This document shows positions 8,315 to 17,070 of a stretch of DNA of 64,000 nt, piece by piece. The notes below the pieces were generated by a model. That model was not told the DNA's origin, made no database searches, and was given only the letters and a program-made list of their open reading frames with translations. Both the position numbers and the translations under genes were made by a program. Origin of the DNA: Lachnospiraceae bacterium UBA3282 (GTDB taxonomy: Bacteria > Bacillota > Clostridia > Lachnospirales > Lachnospiraceae); NCBI GenBank assembly GCA_002361735.1, contig DETS01000107.1, forward strand, positions 1 to 64,000, in the 5' to 3' direction. How positions within the stretch are numbered: the first letter of the stretch is position 1; the number at the start of each line of letters is the position of its first letter.

Positions 8315-9433
8315 ATGAAAAAAATGTTGCTGATTGCGCCGTCCCTGCATCAGGGCGGGTTGGAAAAAGTTTGTGCCATGACAGCTGTGGCTTTACAGCC
8401 GTACTTTGAGGTGAAAATCGCGGTTTTTGACTCCGCCAATATCGACTTTGACGTGGAGGGGACGCCGATTATTGACTTGAAGGTGCCGAGCCGCCCGGGG
8501 AAATTGGCGAAAGTCATCAATGTATTCAAACGCGCGCATCGCTTAAATAAGCTGAAAAAGAAAGAAAAGATCGACATTGCCTACAGTTTCGGCAATACGG
8601 CGAATCTGGCGAATGTGTTTGCCGGGCGGCTTTTGGGGAAAAAGGGTCCGAAATGCTGGCTGGGGGTCAGAAGTTATATGGATATGAACAGCGCGAGAAT
8701 CAGGTTGTATTGTAAATGCGCAGACAGACTTTTGTGCTGTTCGGAGACGATCAGGCAGGAGATCGAGGAGAAGTACTCCTGCGATCATGCCTATACTCTG
8801 CAAAATTTTTTTGATATTGCGCAGATTGAAAACCGTGCCGCAGAAGGGACGGGCATCCTTCCCTGGCAGGACGGCAGAATCATTGTCTCTATGGGAAGGG
8901 AAGATGTAGTCAAAGGATACTGGCATCTGCTGAAGATTTTTTCACTGGTGCATAAGGAACTTCCGGATACGAAACTGTTGTTGATTGGGAAAGGGGAGTT
9001 CACAGCTTACCGAAAACTTGCGGCTGATCTGGGAATCGAGGATGCGGTGTGCTTCGCGGGACTGCAAAAGAACCCTTATCCCTATCTGAAAAAGGGAACG
9101 CTCTACCTGCTGACCTCCTACTGGGAAGGGTTTCCCAATGCGCTGGTAGAAGCCATGGCGCTGGGGCTTGTGGCAGTGGCGACGGACTGCATGACGGGTC
9201 CGGCGGAGATTTTTGATGGGAAATACGGCATTTTGGTGCCCAATATGGGAAAGGAGCCGGACATGGACGCTTCCCATATCGACGAGGAAGAAAGACGCAC
9301 GGCGAAGCGGGTAATCGCGCTGCTGCAGGACGAGGCGGAAATGGCGCGCTACAGCAGACTTTCCGTAGAGCGGGCGGGTGACTTCTCGAAGGAAGAATAT
9401 ATTCGTAAGATCAAAGAACTATCAGTAGGATAG
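8315..9433 (+). CDS. Glycosyltransferase family 4
   Basis: A 372-residue GT-B fold enzyme. It begins with LLIAPSLHQGGLEKVC, the nucleotide-sugar glycosyltransferase loop with the glycine pair, and has a C-terminal donor half beginning at VSMGREDVVKGYWHLLK with the E-x7-E motif in YWEGFPNALVEAMALG. The MTGPAEI segment after it matches galactosyl/glucosyl GT4 enzymes related to the next gene and to 21869-22975. It lies 29 bases after the previous GT4 gene and 10 bases before the next. The sugar it transfers cannot be assigned. Confidence 0.82.
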   Translation: MKKMLLIAPSLHQGGLEKVCAMTAVALQPYFEVKIAVFDSANIDFDVEGTPIIDLKVPSRPGKLAKVINVFKRAHRLNKLKKKEKIDIAYSFGNTANLANVFAGRLLGKKGPKCWLGVRSYMDMNSARIRLYCKCADRLLCCSETIRQEIEEKYSCDHAYTLQNFFDIAQIENRAAEGTGILPWQDGRIIVSMGREDVVKGYWHLLKIFSLVHKELPDTKLLLIGKGEFTAYRKLAADLGIEDAVCFAGLQKNPYPYLKKGTLYLLTSYWEGFPNALVEAMALGLVAVATDCMTGPAEIFDGKYGILVPNMGKEPDMDASHIDEEERRTAKRVIALLQDEAEMARYSRLSVERAGDFSKEEYIRKIKELSVG

Positions 9434-9443
9434 GGAGGAAAGT

Positions 9444-10562
9444 ATGGCGCGAAAGATTGCCTTTCACCTAAATTGTCTGGAACAGGGGGGCGCGGAACGG
9501 GTGGTCTCGAATCTTGCCAACCGTTTTGCGGCAAATGGTTACGAGGTGCTCGTTGCTACACTGTGGCAGGGTGAAAACGAATTTCAGCTGGATAAAAGGG
9601 TGCGACGCGTGGATGTCGGTTTACGGCCGGAAGACAGGAAAAAGAGCCGCATTACCCAGTTTTTGCTGCACATTCACTATTTGAAACAGTTTTTGCGGAA
9701 AGAAAAGCCGGATATTTTGATTCCCTTTGCCAGAAAAGCCCTTTACCGTGGGCTAACGGCGGCCTACTTTATGAAGATACCTGTACTGATTTCCATTCGT
9801 ACGGATCCGGCGGGGCATTATGACATGCTCTTTGATAAAGTGCAGATTCCCTTTCTCTTTCCCAGAGCGGACGGCTGCGTGTTCCAGACGGAGGGGGCGA
9901 GAGAATTTTTTGCGCCCAGACTGCAAAAAAATTCCCGCATTATCTTAAATCCCTTAAATCCAAAATACATCGGCGTGCCTGAGCCTGAAAAGCGGACAAA
10001 GACGGTGGTGCAGTCGGGCCGTCTGGTGGATTTCAAAAATCAGGAAATGTTGGTGCGTGCCTTTCATGAGGTGCATAAAAAGCACCCCGATTATGACTTA
10101 AAAATTTACGGTCCCGATTCCAAGGACGGCACGAAGGAGCTTTTGGAGCGCACGATTGCGGAACTGCACGCCGAAGATTACGTGCATCTGATGGGAGCGA
10201 GCGATTCCTTGGAAAAGGATCTCGCGGATGCGGCTGTCTTTGCGTTCAGCTCTGATTGGGAGGGGCTTCCCAATGCCCTGATGGAGGCGATGGCGCTGGG
10301 ACTGCCCATTGTGGCAACGGATTGTCCCTGCGGCGGTCCGCGCACCGTTATGACGAACGAGGTGGATGGGCTGCTCATTCCCATCAAGGATCAAAAGGCG
10401 ATGGAGGACGGCATCAACCGCCTGATCGAGGATCCTGCTTTCGCGGAGAAACTTGGCAGGAATGCCCGTAAAATTGCAGAGAGAGCCAATGACGAGGCAA
10501 TCTTTGAGCAGTGGCGGGATTATATCGAGGCGCTCTGTACGGAGGTTAGAGCATGGAGTTAG
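9444..10562 (+). CDS. Glycosyltransferase family 4
   Basis: A 372-residue GT-B enzyme with HLNCLEQGGAERVVSNLANRF at the N-terminus, an IRTDPAGHYD segment in the acceptor half and the donor half from VVQSGRLVDFKNQEMLV. The E-x7-E motif is in DWEGLPNALMEAMALGLP, followed by DCPCGGPRTVM, which is common in GalNAc/galactose GT4 enzymes such as PglH/PglJ-like proteins (family knowledge, not proof). A strong GGGAGGAAAGT site precedes the ATG. Its 3' end overlaps the next gene by 10 bases, so the two are probably co-translated. It is clearly related to the GT4 gene at 21869. Confidence 0.83.
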   Translation: MARKIAFHLNCLEQGGAERVVSNLANRFAANGYEVLVATLWQGENEFQLDKRVRRVDVGLRPEDRKKSRITQFLLHIHYLKQFLRKEKPDILIPFARKALYRGLTAAYFMKIPVLISIRTDPAGHYDMLFDKVQIPFLFPRADGCVFQTEGAREFFAPRLQKNSRIILNPLNPKYIGVPEPEKRTKTVVQSGRLVDFKNQEMLVRAFHEVHKKHPDYDLKIYGPDSKDGTKELLERTIAELHAEDYVHLMGASDSLEKDLADAAVFAFSSDWEGLPNALMEAMALGLPIVATDCPCGGPRTVMTNEVDGLLIPIKDQKAMEDGINRLIEDPAFAEKLGRNARKIAERANDEAIFEQWRDYIEALCTEVRAWS

Positions 10563-12349
10563 TGAAAAATCGGAAAATACAGCTCCCCACCGGGCGGGAA
10601 ATCCTGCTGATGCTCCCGTTTGCGTTCTGCTACGCTTTTTTTATTGTATTGGGCGACTGGCAGCGATCCGCTGACTATAGCAATGCGCGGAACATGGGCA
10701 GGGTGTTGCTCTGGACTGTCATTGCCTGGGGCATTTTGCTGCTGCTTGGATTTTTCTTGGAAAACGGCGGCGTCATGGCTAAAAAATTAACGGCGCGTTT
10801 GGTAAAAAACGCGGCATTACCCGCAGGCGTGCGTAAAGTTCTGTCCGTGATGTTCTTTAATGGCGGCAGACGGCAGGGACATTGGTGGATCCGGCTTGCA
10901 TTTTCCGTGCTGTGTCTGCTGTGTTATCTGCCTTATTTTCTGATGTATTATCCCACCTGGTTTAATAACGACGCCATCTGGCAGATGGAACAGGCGCTTG
11001 GGATGGCGGCGAAATCAAACCATCATCCCTACTTTCATACCCTGATCGTGAAACTGTTTCTGAATGTCGGGAACTTCCTGTTTGGAAATTTGACGGCGGC
11101 GGTGGCCCTGTATACCTTTTTCCAGATGGCAATGACGGCGGCGGTCTTTGGATTCCTTCTATTTCTGTTATATAAAAGAGGGACAGGGATTTTTTGGCTG
11201 ATTTCGGCGGTATGTTTTTACGCGCTGCTTCCGGTCAACGCCATGCTCTCGATCTGCATGGGGAAGGACGCCTGGTTTACGGCGGCGTTTCTGCTGTTTA
11301 CGTGGGCGGTTTTTGAGTGTGCGCAGGCGGAGGATTTGTCTGTTTCTGAAGGACAGAGGAAACCGTTCAAGGCAGTGGATAGACGGTGGATTTGGTTTGC
11401 GTTAACGGGGCTGGCGGTCTGCCTCCTGCGCAGTAACGGTATTTTTGTCTTTCTGGGGACGACGGTGTTTTTGCCGGTGTCTGCTTTGCGGCGAGAGCGG
11501 GTGGCGCGAAAGGAAGGCGTTTTGACTTCGAATGGAAAGGCGAAACAGCATGAAGGCGGGACGGATGCGCAGAGTGCGGCAAAGTGGCTGAGACAGCCGA
11601 TGTTTGTGGCAACGCTTGTGGTATTGGCTTTGTACTTGATTTGGCAGGGGGCTGTTCTGTCCGCCCTTCAAGTCGAGCCGCCCGACACCATCGAAAGCCT
11701 GACCATGCCGACCCAGCATCTGCTGTGCGCCTACAAAAGAGGAGGTTTTCTGACGGCGGAGGAAATCGGAATGATCGAGCAGGTGGTGCCGCTTGCGGAT
11801 ATTGATGAATATTACAATCCATATCTGTTTGATTTAACAAAAAATTACATACGTGAACACGGCAATCAGGAAATCATAGCCCAAAACAAAGGCGCCTATG
11901 CGAAACTTTGGCTTTCGGTGGGACTGAAAAATCCCATGCTCTATCTGGAGGGGGAGATCAGGCAGACGGCGGGGTACTATGCTCTGCATATACCGCATGA
12001 ACTGTATCTTTACAGCGATTATTTTATGGTGGACAATCCCTTTGGAATCAAGGGCGAACGAAAACTGTTTACATACGATGACAGCCTTGCCATGGGAAAG
12101 TTTTTGCAGACTTTTCAGGAATTGTACAGGCGGGTGTGGAGTCTGGGGGCAAATACTTGGCTCCTGCTGTGCGGCCTGGCCTGTGCCCTTTACAGAAAAA
12201 GACGGATCGCGGCATATCTGCCGGCGGTTTGTCTGCTGGGAAGCCTGATGCTCGCGACTCCTGTGTATAATGAATTTCGGTACGCTTATGGGGTGTTTGC
12301 GGCGCTGCCGGTGCTGTTGGGGATTGGGTTTGGCAGGGAGAATTGTTAG
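10553..12349 (+). CDS. Large polytopic membrane protein (DUF6020-like)
   Basis: This 598-residue protein has about a dozen hydrophobic segments. A loop with MYYPTWFNNDAIWQMEQ and a following SNHHPYFHTLIVKL segment matches, from memory, the DUF6020 family common in clostridial glycan loci. The acidic NND loop after a transmembrane helix followed by histidines looks like a GT-C active-site loop, so it may use a polyprenyl-phosphate sugar outside the membrane; this is inference. Near residues 300-345 there is a polar cytoplasmic insert. The ATG overlaps the preceding GT4 gene and has GGAGG seven bases upstream. It ends the first transcription block before the Fic insertion. Confidence 0.62.
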   Translation: MELVKNRKIQLPTGREILLMLPFAFCYAFFIVLGDWQRSADYSNARNMGRVLLWTVIAWGILLLLGFFLENGGVMAKKLTARLVKNAALPAGVRKVLSVMFFNGGRRQGHWWIRLAFSVLCLLCYLPYFLMYYPTWFNNDAIWQMEQALGMAAKSNHHPYFHTLIVKLFLNVGNFLFGNLTAAVALYTFFQMAMTAAVFGFLLFLLYKRGTGIFWLISAVCFYALLPVNAMLSICMGKDAWFTAAFLLFTWAVFECAQAEDLSVSEGQRKPFKAVDRRWIWFALTGLAVCLLRSNGIFVFLGTTVFLPVSALRRERVARKEGVLTSNGKAKQHEGGTDAQSAAKWLRQPMFVATLVVLALYLIWQGAVLSALQVEPPDTIESLTMPTQHLLCAYKRGGFLTAEEIGMIEQVVPLADIDEYYNPYLFDLTKNYIREHGNQEIIAQNKGAYAKLWLSVGLKNPMLYLEGEIRQTAGYYALHIPHELYLYSDYFMVDNPFGIKGERKLFTYDDSLAMGKFLQTFQELYRRVWSLGANTWLLLCGLACALYRKRRIAAYLPAVCLLGSLMLATPVYNEFRYAYGVFAALPVLLGIGFGRENC

Positions 12350-12396
12350 AGGATTCAATTGTTTCCAAAATGGAAATAATGCAGCAAGACACATAA

Positions 12397-12431
12397 TATC
12401 TGCATATTCCCAAGCAATTTCTATGCAGATA
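12397..12431. promoter_or_regulatory. Upstream dyad in the Fic gene control region
   Basis: TATCTGCAT at 12397-12405 is repeated inverted as ATGCAGATA at 12423-12431, nine-base arms 17 bases apart. The half-site TCTGCAT is the same as in the dyad at 12452-12485, and the half-site spacing is nearly equal (24 and 25 bases). Two operator copies for one dimeric DNA-binding protein are inferred. Confidence 0.5.
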
Positions 12432-12451
12432 ATTATGCCGGCATCTTGTTT

Positions 12452-12485
12452 TTCTGCATATAACATGATATTGTTATATGCAGAA
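12452..12485. promoter_or_regulatory. Perfect 14-base inverted repeat overlapping the Fic promoter
   Basis: TTCTGCATATAACA at 12452-12465 and its exact reverse complement at 12472-12485 flank a six-base centre, 14 bases before the Fic ATG. It covers the spacer and -10 region of a weak candidate promoter (TTGTTT at 12446-12451, TATTGT at 12469-12474). No T-run follows, so it is more likely an operator than a terminator. The Fic protein itself ends in a winged-helix-like domain and could be the ligand. Confidence 0.6.
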
Positions 12486-12499
12486 AGGATGAGGACTAT

Positions 12500-13447
12500 A
12501 TGAGAAAATTTGATTATTCCTTTTTGAAAAACGGCTTGCTGCCGGCAAATCTCGTAAACTTAACGGCAAATATATCCTCGTTGAAGACAATGGCGGGGGT
12601 GCGAAAAGACGAATACAAGAAGATTTTTACGGAACTGGAAGTCATTGCAAAGGTACAATCTATTAAAAGTTCTAATGCGATTGAGGGAATTGTGACAAGC
12701 GATGAACGTATCGCTGCCATCGTAAATCAAAACAGCGCTCCGCTTAATCATAACGAAGCAGAAATCGCGGGTTACAGAGACGCATTAAATGAAATTCATT
12801 TAGGCTTTGAGCATATCGATTTCAGAAATCGTGATATTCTGCGTTTGCACGAAATGATGGCTACTTCCGCAGAGGAAACACCAAAGGCGATGGAGCAGCT
12901 GGAACTTGCGTATATGGAGGCTCGAAACGACGCAAATGTGAATCAGCTTTTGTTGATTCCCTGCGTTATTTTAGACTTTCTTTGCGTACACCCATTCCGG
13001 GACGGCAATGGCAGAATGTCACGGCTGCTTTCACTGCTGCTCTTATATAAAAATGGGTTTGATGCGGGAAAGTATGTGTCCTTTGAAGAACAGATCAATC
13101 ACCACAAGGCATATTATTATGAAGCGCTCCGTCAATCTTCAGCAGGCTGGGAATCCGGTGAAAACAGCTATTTCCCCTTTATCGAAAACTTTTTATCTAT
13201 GCTTTATATGTGTTATAAGGAATTGGATAAGCGTTTCGCTGTTGTTCACGGAAAAAAGATTACAAAGAAAGCACGTATTGAGGCTGCGGTATTCAATAGT
13301 CTGACGCCGCTTTCCAAAGCAGAGATCTGTAAGATTCTTCCCGATGTAAGTCCAACCACCGTTGAAGCTGTTCTTGGCGCTATGGTGAAAAGCGGTTCGA
13401 TAAAGCGAATCGGTGCATCGAGGGCAACACGATATATTAAGGTATAG
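12500..13447 (+). CDS. Fic-domain protein with N-terminal inhibitory motif and C-terminal winged helix
   Basis: This 315-residue protein should transfer AMP (or another nucleotide group) from ATP onto a protein hydroxyl. The Fic core motif HPFRDGNGRMSR is complete at residues 164-175, with the catalytic His164. Upstream, S58-NAI-E62-G63 fits the (S/T)xxxE(G/N) inhibitory motif of class II Fic proteins, so the enzyme is probably self-inhibited. Residues about 253-315 (KKARIEAAVFNSL to TRYIKV) look like a winged helix-turn-helix. It has no part in glycan synthesis, is more A+T-rich than its neighbours and has its own dyad-rich upstream region, which suggests insertion as a single-gene cassette. 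No antitoxin gene is adjacent. Confidence 0.88.
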   Translation: MRKFDYSFLKNGLLPANLVNLTANISSLKTMAGVRKDEYKKIFTELEVIAKVQSIKSSNAIEGIVTSDERIAAIVNQNSAPLNHNEAEIAGYRDALNEIHLGFEHIDFRNRDILRLHEMMATSAEETPKAMEQLELAYMEARNDANVNQLLLIPCVILDFLCVHPFRDGNGRMSRLLSLLLLYKNGFDAGKYVSFEEQINHHKAYYYEALRQSSAGWESGENSYFPFIENFLSMLYMCYKELDKRFAVVHGKKITKKARIEAAVFNSLTPLSKAEICKILPDVSPTTVEAVLGAMVKSGSIKRIGASRATRYIKV

Positions 13448-13499
13448 TACAGGGCAAAAGGATATGCTTGCGATCAGAGTTTATTAAGCGGGGTTACAA

Positions 13500-14579
13500 A
13501 TGATGAAAAACTGGCTCAAGGCGGCGCTCTTTCTCCTGCCGCTCCTTCTTTTCATAGGAATCACCAACTGGTATGTGGACTCCTACGCCCTCCTGCGTGT
13601 CACCTACGACGACATTGCCGCGCAGATGGAAGCGGGAAAGCATGTGGAAGGGTTGGAGGATTCCGACTACAACGACAGAAACCTTCTGGCGGCGCGCATC
13701 AAGGCGATGGACGAGGCGCCGCAGGTGATGGTGTTCGGCTCCAGCCGGGTGTACACCTTCGATCACACGATGTTCGGCACGGATTCCTTTTACAATGCGG
13801 GACTGTCGGAAGCCACGATTTACGATTTGCTGGCGGCGGTGGGCATAGCGGATTATCAGGGCAAGCTTCCGCAGACGGCGGTGATCGGCGTGGACGCCTT
13901 CCTTTTTAATAACAGCCACGACAATGAAAAATGGAAGGAACTGGAAGATTACAAGAATTATATGTGGACGACTATGGTCGATAAATTGCCGGAGGATTGG
14001 GCACATCCATATAAGGACACGGGACGGGACTGGAAAAAGGCGCTTTCGCTGGATTATTTCCGCTACAATGTTACCCTGCTTCCCGACAGAAAGCGGTTTG
14101 CTGTCTCCTATACGGATGACTGGGAGACGGAGAGCTACCTCAAACATTCTGACGGGAGTGTCAGTTATCAGCGCAAACTGCGGGAGGTAGACGCAGCGGA
14201 CGTGGAGGCGATGACGAGGCAGGCGATGGAGGAGCATGTGGTCTACCGCATGACCGATTATGCTGAGATCGACGAGAGCCATTTTGAGGATTTTTCCCGG
14301 CTGATCGACTATCTGCAGGCGGCAGGCGTGGAGGTCATTTTGTACTTGCCACCCTATTCGCCCGTGATGTATAATTACATAGAATCTGAGGCGGCATTTC
14401 AGATCACGCTCACAGTGGAAGAAAGAGTGAAAGAATTGGCGCGGGAAAAGGGGATTGCCCTCTACGGCTCCTATGATCCGGCGGGCTGTGGTCTCGAAAT
14501 GACAGATCTTTACGATGTGTACCATGTGAAGGCGGAAAAGACGGCGGATACTTACTATCAAGTGCTTCCCGGCAGGTAA
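13500..14579 (+). CDS. Membrane-anchored SGNH-like protein, DltD/AlgJ-type partner
   Basis: This 359-residue protein has one N-terminal membrane segment (about residues 5-24) and an extracytoplasmic domain. The SGNH block I motif is FGSSRV with Ser81-Ser82 (the nucleophile region), block II FYNAGLSEATIYD near residue 98, and a C-terminal D339-x-x-H342 pair. This layout matches AlgJ/AlgX and DltD proteins that work with an MBOAT acyltransferase. It opens the cassette with an adenylation enzyme, formyltransferase, carrier protein and MBOAT, so it is the likely external acyl-transfer component. It is not a clear DltD orthologue by length or motifs; the role is inferred from fold and context. Confidence 0.68.
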   Translation: MMKNWLKAALFLLPLLLFIGITNWYVDSYALLRVTYDDIAAQMEAGKHVEGLEDSDYNDRNLLAARIKAMDEAPQVMVFGSSRVYTFDHTMFGTDSFYNAGLSEATIYDLLAAVGIADYQGKLPQTAVIGVDAFLFNNSHDNEKWKELEDYKNYMWTTMVDKLPEDWAHPYKDTGRDWKKALSLDYFRYNVTLLPDRKRFAVSYTDDWETESYLKHSDGSVSYQRKLREVDAADVEAMTRQAMEEHVVYRMTDYAEIDESHFEDFSRLIDYLQAAGVEVILYLPPYSPVMYNYIESEAAFQITLTVEERVKELAREKGIALYGSYDPAGCGLEMTDLYDVYHVKAEKTADTYYQVLPGR

Positions 14580-14591
14580 TGACCGGGAAGC
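14564..14591 (+). promoter_or_regulatory. Hairpin spanning the stop of the SGNH gene
   Basis: GCTTCCCGG at 14564-14572 and CCGGGAAGC at 14583-14591 form a perfect nine-base stem with a ten-base loop that includes the stop codon. No T-run follows, so it is not a standard terminator. It could stabilise or process the transcript between the SGNH gene and the adenylation gene 22 bases further on. Confidence 0.55.
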
Positions 14592-14613
14592 TTGACCAAT
14601 TAAGGAAGATGCG

Positions 14614-16146
14614 ATGAAAGCAAACGTTACTTACTGGCTGGATGAGACGGCGGCACGTTTCCCCGATAAAACAGCTTATGCGGATGAAAAGAAGGAGATT
14701 ACGTTCGGCGAACTGCGCACACAGGCGAGACGAATCGGTGGGGAACTGGCTCTGCGGGGACTGTTTAAGAAGCCTGTCGCTATTTTTTTGGAGAAGGGCG
14801 TCGATGTGCTGGTTTCTTTTATGGGAACAGCCTACAGCGGCAATTTTTACTCCCCGATCGATGTGGACATGCCCGGAAGCAGGGTAAACAAGATTTTAGA
14901 AGTACTACAACCTGTAATTGTTATTACCACGGCGCCCCTGAAAGAGGTGTTTTCGCAGTATGCCTATCAGGGCGAATTTCTTTTGCTGGAGGAGATTTCA
15001 GGGGAGAGAGATGCTGCGATTGCGGAAGAAAAGAATGCGCGGGAAGCCGCTCTCGAGGCGGCGCGCAGAAAGTGCATTGACACGGACCTTCTCTATGTGC
15101 TCTTTACCTCGGGTTCCACGGGCGTACCCAAAGGCGTGACCATCAATCACCGGGCGGTGATCGACTACATAGACTGGGTAACGGAGACCTTTGAAATCAC
15201 GGAGAAGGACAGCTTTGGCAATCAGGCACCCTTCTATTTTGATAATTCGATCCTCGATATCTACAGTGCCTTAAAGACGGGCGCGACGGTCTACATCGTG
15301 CCGAAGAATCTCTTTGCGCAGCCCGTACTTCTCTTAGAATATCTGCTGGAAAAGAAAATCAACACCATCTTCTGGGTGCCCTCCGCATTGATCGTGGTGG
15401 CGAAGTTAAAAGCCTTCCGCAATGTGGATTTGTCGGACACCTTAAAGCGCGTGATGTTCTGCGGCGAGGTGATGCCGAACAAGCAGCTCAACGTGTGGCG
15501 CAAGTTCCTGCCGAACGTGCAGTATGCGAATCTGTACGGTCCCACGGAGATTACGGACGCCTGCACTTATTATTTGGTAGACCGTGAATTTACAGATGAA
15601 GAACCGCTCCCCATCGGGATTCCCATGCCAAACACCGATATTCTTGTCCTGAATGAAAAGAATGAGCTTGTGCAGGGAGACGAAGCGGGTGAGCTGTGTG
15701 TGCGGGGAACGTCCCTGTCCATGGGCTATTACAACAATCCCGAAAAGACGCGGGAGGCTTTTGTGCAGAATCCCCTGAATCGGGCGGTGCCGGAGCTGAT
15801 CTACCGCACGGGCGATATCGTGAAATACAATGAGCGCGGCGAACTCCTTTATCTCTCCAGAAAGGATTTCCAGATCAAGCACATGGGACACAGGATCGAG
15901 TTGGGAGAGATCGAGACGGCGGTGTCTTCCCTGAAGGAAGTTTCGCAAAACTGCTGCCTTTACGATGAGAAGCATCAAAAGATCGTGCTCTTTATCGAAG
16001 AAAATTTGGAGAAAGCCGATATCAATGAGAAGATTTCGCATCTTGTTCCCGAATATATGCTGCCAAACAAGGTGATCGTGGTGGAGAAGATGCCGATCAA
16101 TGCCAATGGAAAGATAGACAGAGTCAAGTTAAAAGAATTTATATAG
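14614..16146 (+). CDS. Stand-alone amino-acid adenylation enzyme (DltA-like)
   Basis: This 510-residue ANL-family enzyme should activate a carboxylic or amino acid with ATP and load it on the carrier protein at 17071. The P-loop FTSGSTGVPKG is at residues 164-174, FDNSILD at 209-215, YGPTE at 308-312, YRTGD at 397-401, and the catalytic Lys500 is in NGKIDR. Length and motifs match DltA rather than an NRPS module; there is no fused condensation or carrier domain. At the position aligning with Cys269 of Bacillus cereus DltA, which gives D-Ala preference, there is Val262 (PSALIVV against PSFAEMC, aligned by eye). So the substrate may not be D-alanine. An AAGGA site precedes the ATG. Confidence 0.85.
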   Translation: MKANVTYWLDETAARFPDKTAYADEKKEITFGELRTQARRIGGELALRGLFKKPVAIFLEKGVDVLVSFMGTAYSGNFYSPIDVDMPGSRVNKILEVLQPVIVITTAPLKEVFSQYAYQGEFLLLEEISGERDAAIAEEKNAREAALEAARRKCIDTDLLYVLFTSGSTGVPKGVTINHRAVIDYIDWVTETFEITEKDSFGNQAPFYFDNSILDIYSALKTGATVYIVPKNLFAQPVLLLEYLLEKKINTIFWVPSALIVVAKLKAFRNVDLSDTLKRVMFCGEVMPNKQLNVWRKFLPNVQYANLYGPTEITDACTYYLVDREFTDEEPLPIGIPMPNTDILVLNEKNELVQGDEAGELCVRGTSLSMGYYNNPEKTREAFVQNPLNRAVPELIYRTGDIVKYNERGELLYLSRKDFQIKHMGHRIELGEIETAVSSLKEVSQNCCLYDEKHQKIVLFIEENLEKADINEKISHLVPEYMLPNKVIVVEKMPINANGKIDRVKLKEFI

Positions 16147-16192
16147 AACGAATGGCGTGGGCTGAATGGCAGTGTAACAGAAAAGGAACGGT

Positions 16193-17050
16193 ATGGATAC
16201 AAACTTTCGCAGAGTAATCGTTATCGGCTACGGTAAAGCTGCCGGGGACATCCTCAAATACATAGCGGACAGAAGGGCGGATTACGCTTATCAGTCAGCG
16301 TTTATCGAGCATGAGATCCACGCTTTAAGCGTTACGGAAAACATCTGCACAGAACGGGGCATCCCCTTTCAAAGGATTCCCGAAAAGGCAGTCCTCGCGA
16401 GATATCTTGAGGAGATTGCGGAAAAGACCCTGATCGTTTCCGCCAGCAACAATTTTCTGTTTTCCAAGACCTTGGTGGAAAAGGAAAATATCACTATCAT
16501 GAACTTTCACAATGCGCTCCTGCCGAATTATCCCGGCCGCAATGCCCCGAGCTGGGTGATTTACAAGGGAGAGCGGGAGACGGGCATCACCTGGCATTAT
16601 GTGACGGCGGGCGTGGATGAGGGAAATATCATTGTGCAGAAACGCTGTGAGATCGGTCCGGATGAGAAAGCCTACGAGCTGACGGAGCGGCTGATGAACC
16701 TTGCCTGCGAGGGTTTTGCCGAGTGCTTTGATAAGGTTCTTGCCGAGTGTGCGCAGGCTGTGCCGCAGGAGTTTTCGGGGGAGCGGCGGCTGTATCGTTC
16801 GAAAGAGATTCCGGGGGACGGGTTTCTGGATGTTGCAGGAGATACAGAGGCGGCATACCGACTTTTGCGCAGTGTGGATTATGGAAAGAGCGAGATATTT
16901 CCGCCGCTTCGTTTACGGATAGAAGGTCATGAGGCTGTGGTCGTGCGCTATCGGAAGGTTGCGCCCAAGAAGCGGGAGGAGGGAGAGAATCTGCTGTTTC
17001 TGCCGCTGCGGGATGGGGATTATCTCAAAATAAAATATCGCGCGTTATGA
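16193..17050 (+). CDS. Formyltransferase inside the Dlt-like cassette
   Basis: This 285-residue protein has the formyltransferase fold with the full catalytic set: Asn104-Phe-His106 in MNFHNALLP, the PGRNAPSWVIYKG loop and Asp142 in AGVDEGNII. TGITWHYV and DEKAYELTERLMN resemble the formylation domains that precede adenylation domains in some peptide synthetases, such as the gramicidin starter module (family knowledge). It sits between the DltA-like enzyme and the carrier protein. It could therefore formylate the aminoacyl-carrier or the amino acid, using N10-formyl-THF. The C-terminal 80 residues look like the usual FMT C-terminal barrel. An amino-sugar target remains possible. AAGGA lies six bases before the ATG. 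Confidence 0.83.
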   Translation: MDTNFRRVIVIGYGKAAGDILKYIADRRADYAYQSAFIEHEIHALSVTENICTERGIPFQRIPEKAVLARYLEEIAEKTLIVSASNNFLFSKTLVEKENITIMNFHNALLPNYPGRNAPSWVIYKGERETGITWHYVTAGVDEGNIIVQKRCEIGPDEKAYELTERLMNLACEGFAECFDKVLAECAQAVPQEFSGERRLYRSKEIPGDGFLDVAGDTEAAYRLLRSVDYGKSEIFPPLRLRIEGHEAVVVRYRKVAPKKREEGENLLFLPLRDGDYLKIKYRAL

Positions 17051-17070
17051 TAAGAAAGGAAATAAAGAGT

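Noticed and set aside
12350..13499. A transposon or integron cassette around the Fic gene
   Set aside because: No matching terminal repeats, target duplication or transposase was seen around the gene; the dyads lie only upstream.
14564..14591. An intrinsic terminator after the SGNH gene
   Set aside because: The stem is good but no T-run follows; the same holds for the hairpins at 18921, 34642 and 51383. No convincing terminator was found in the window.
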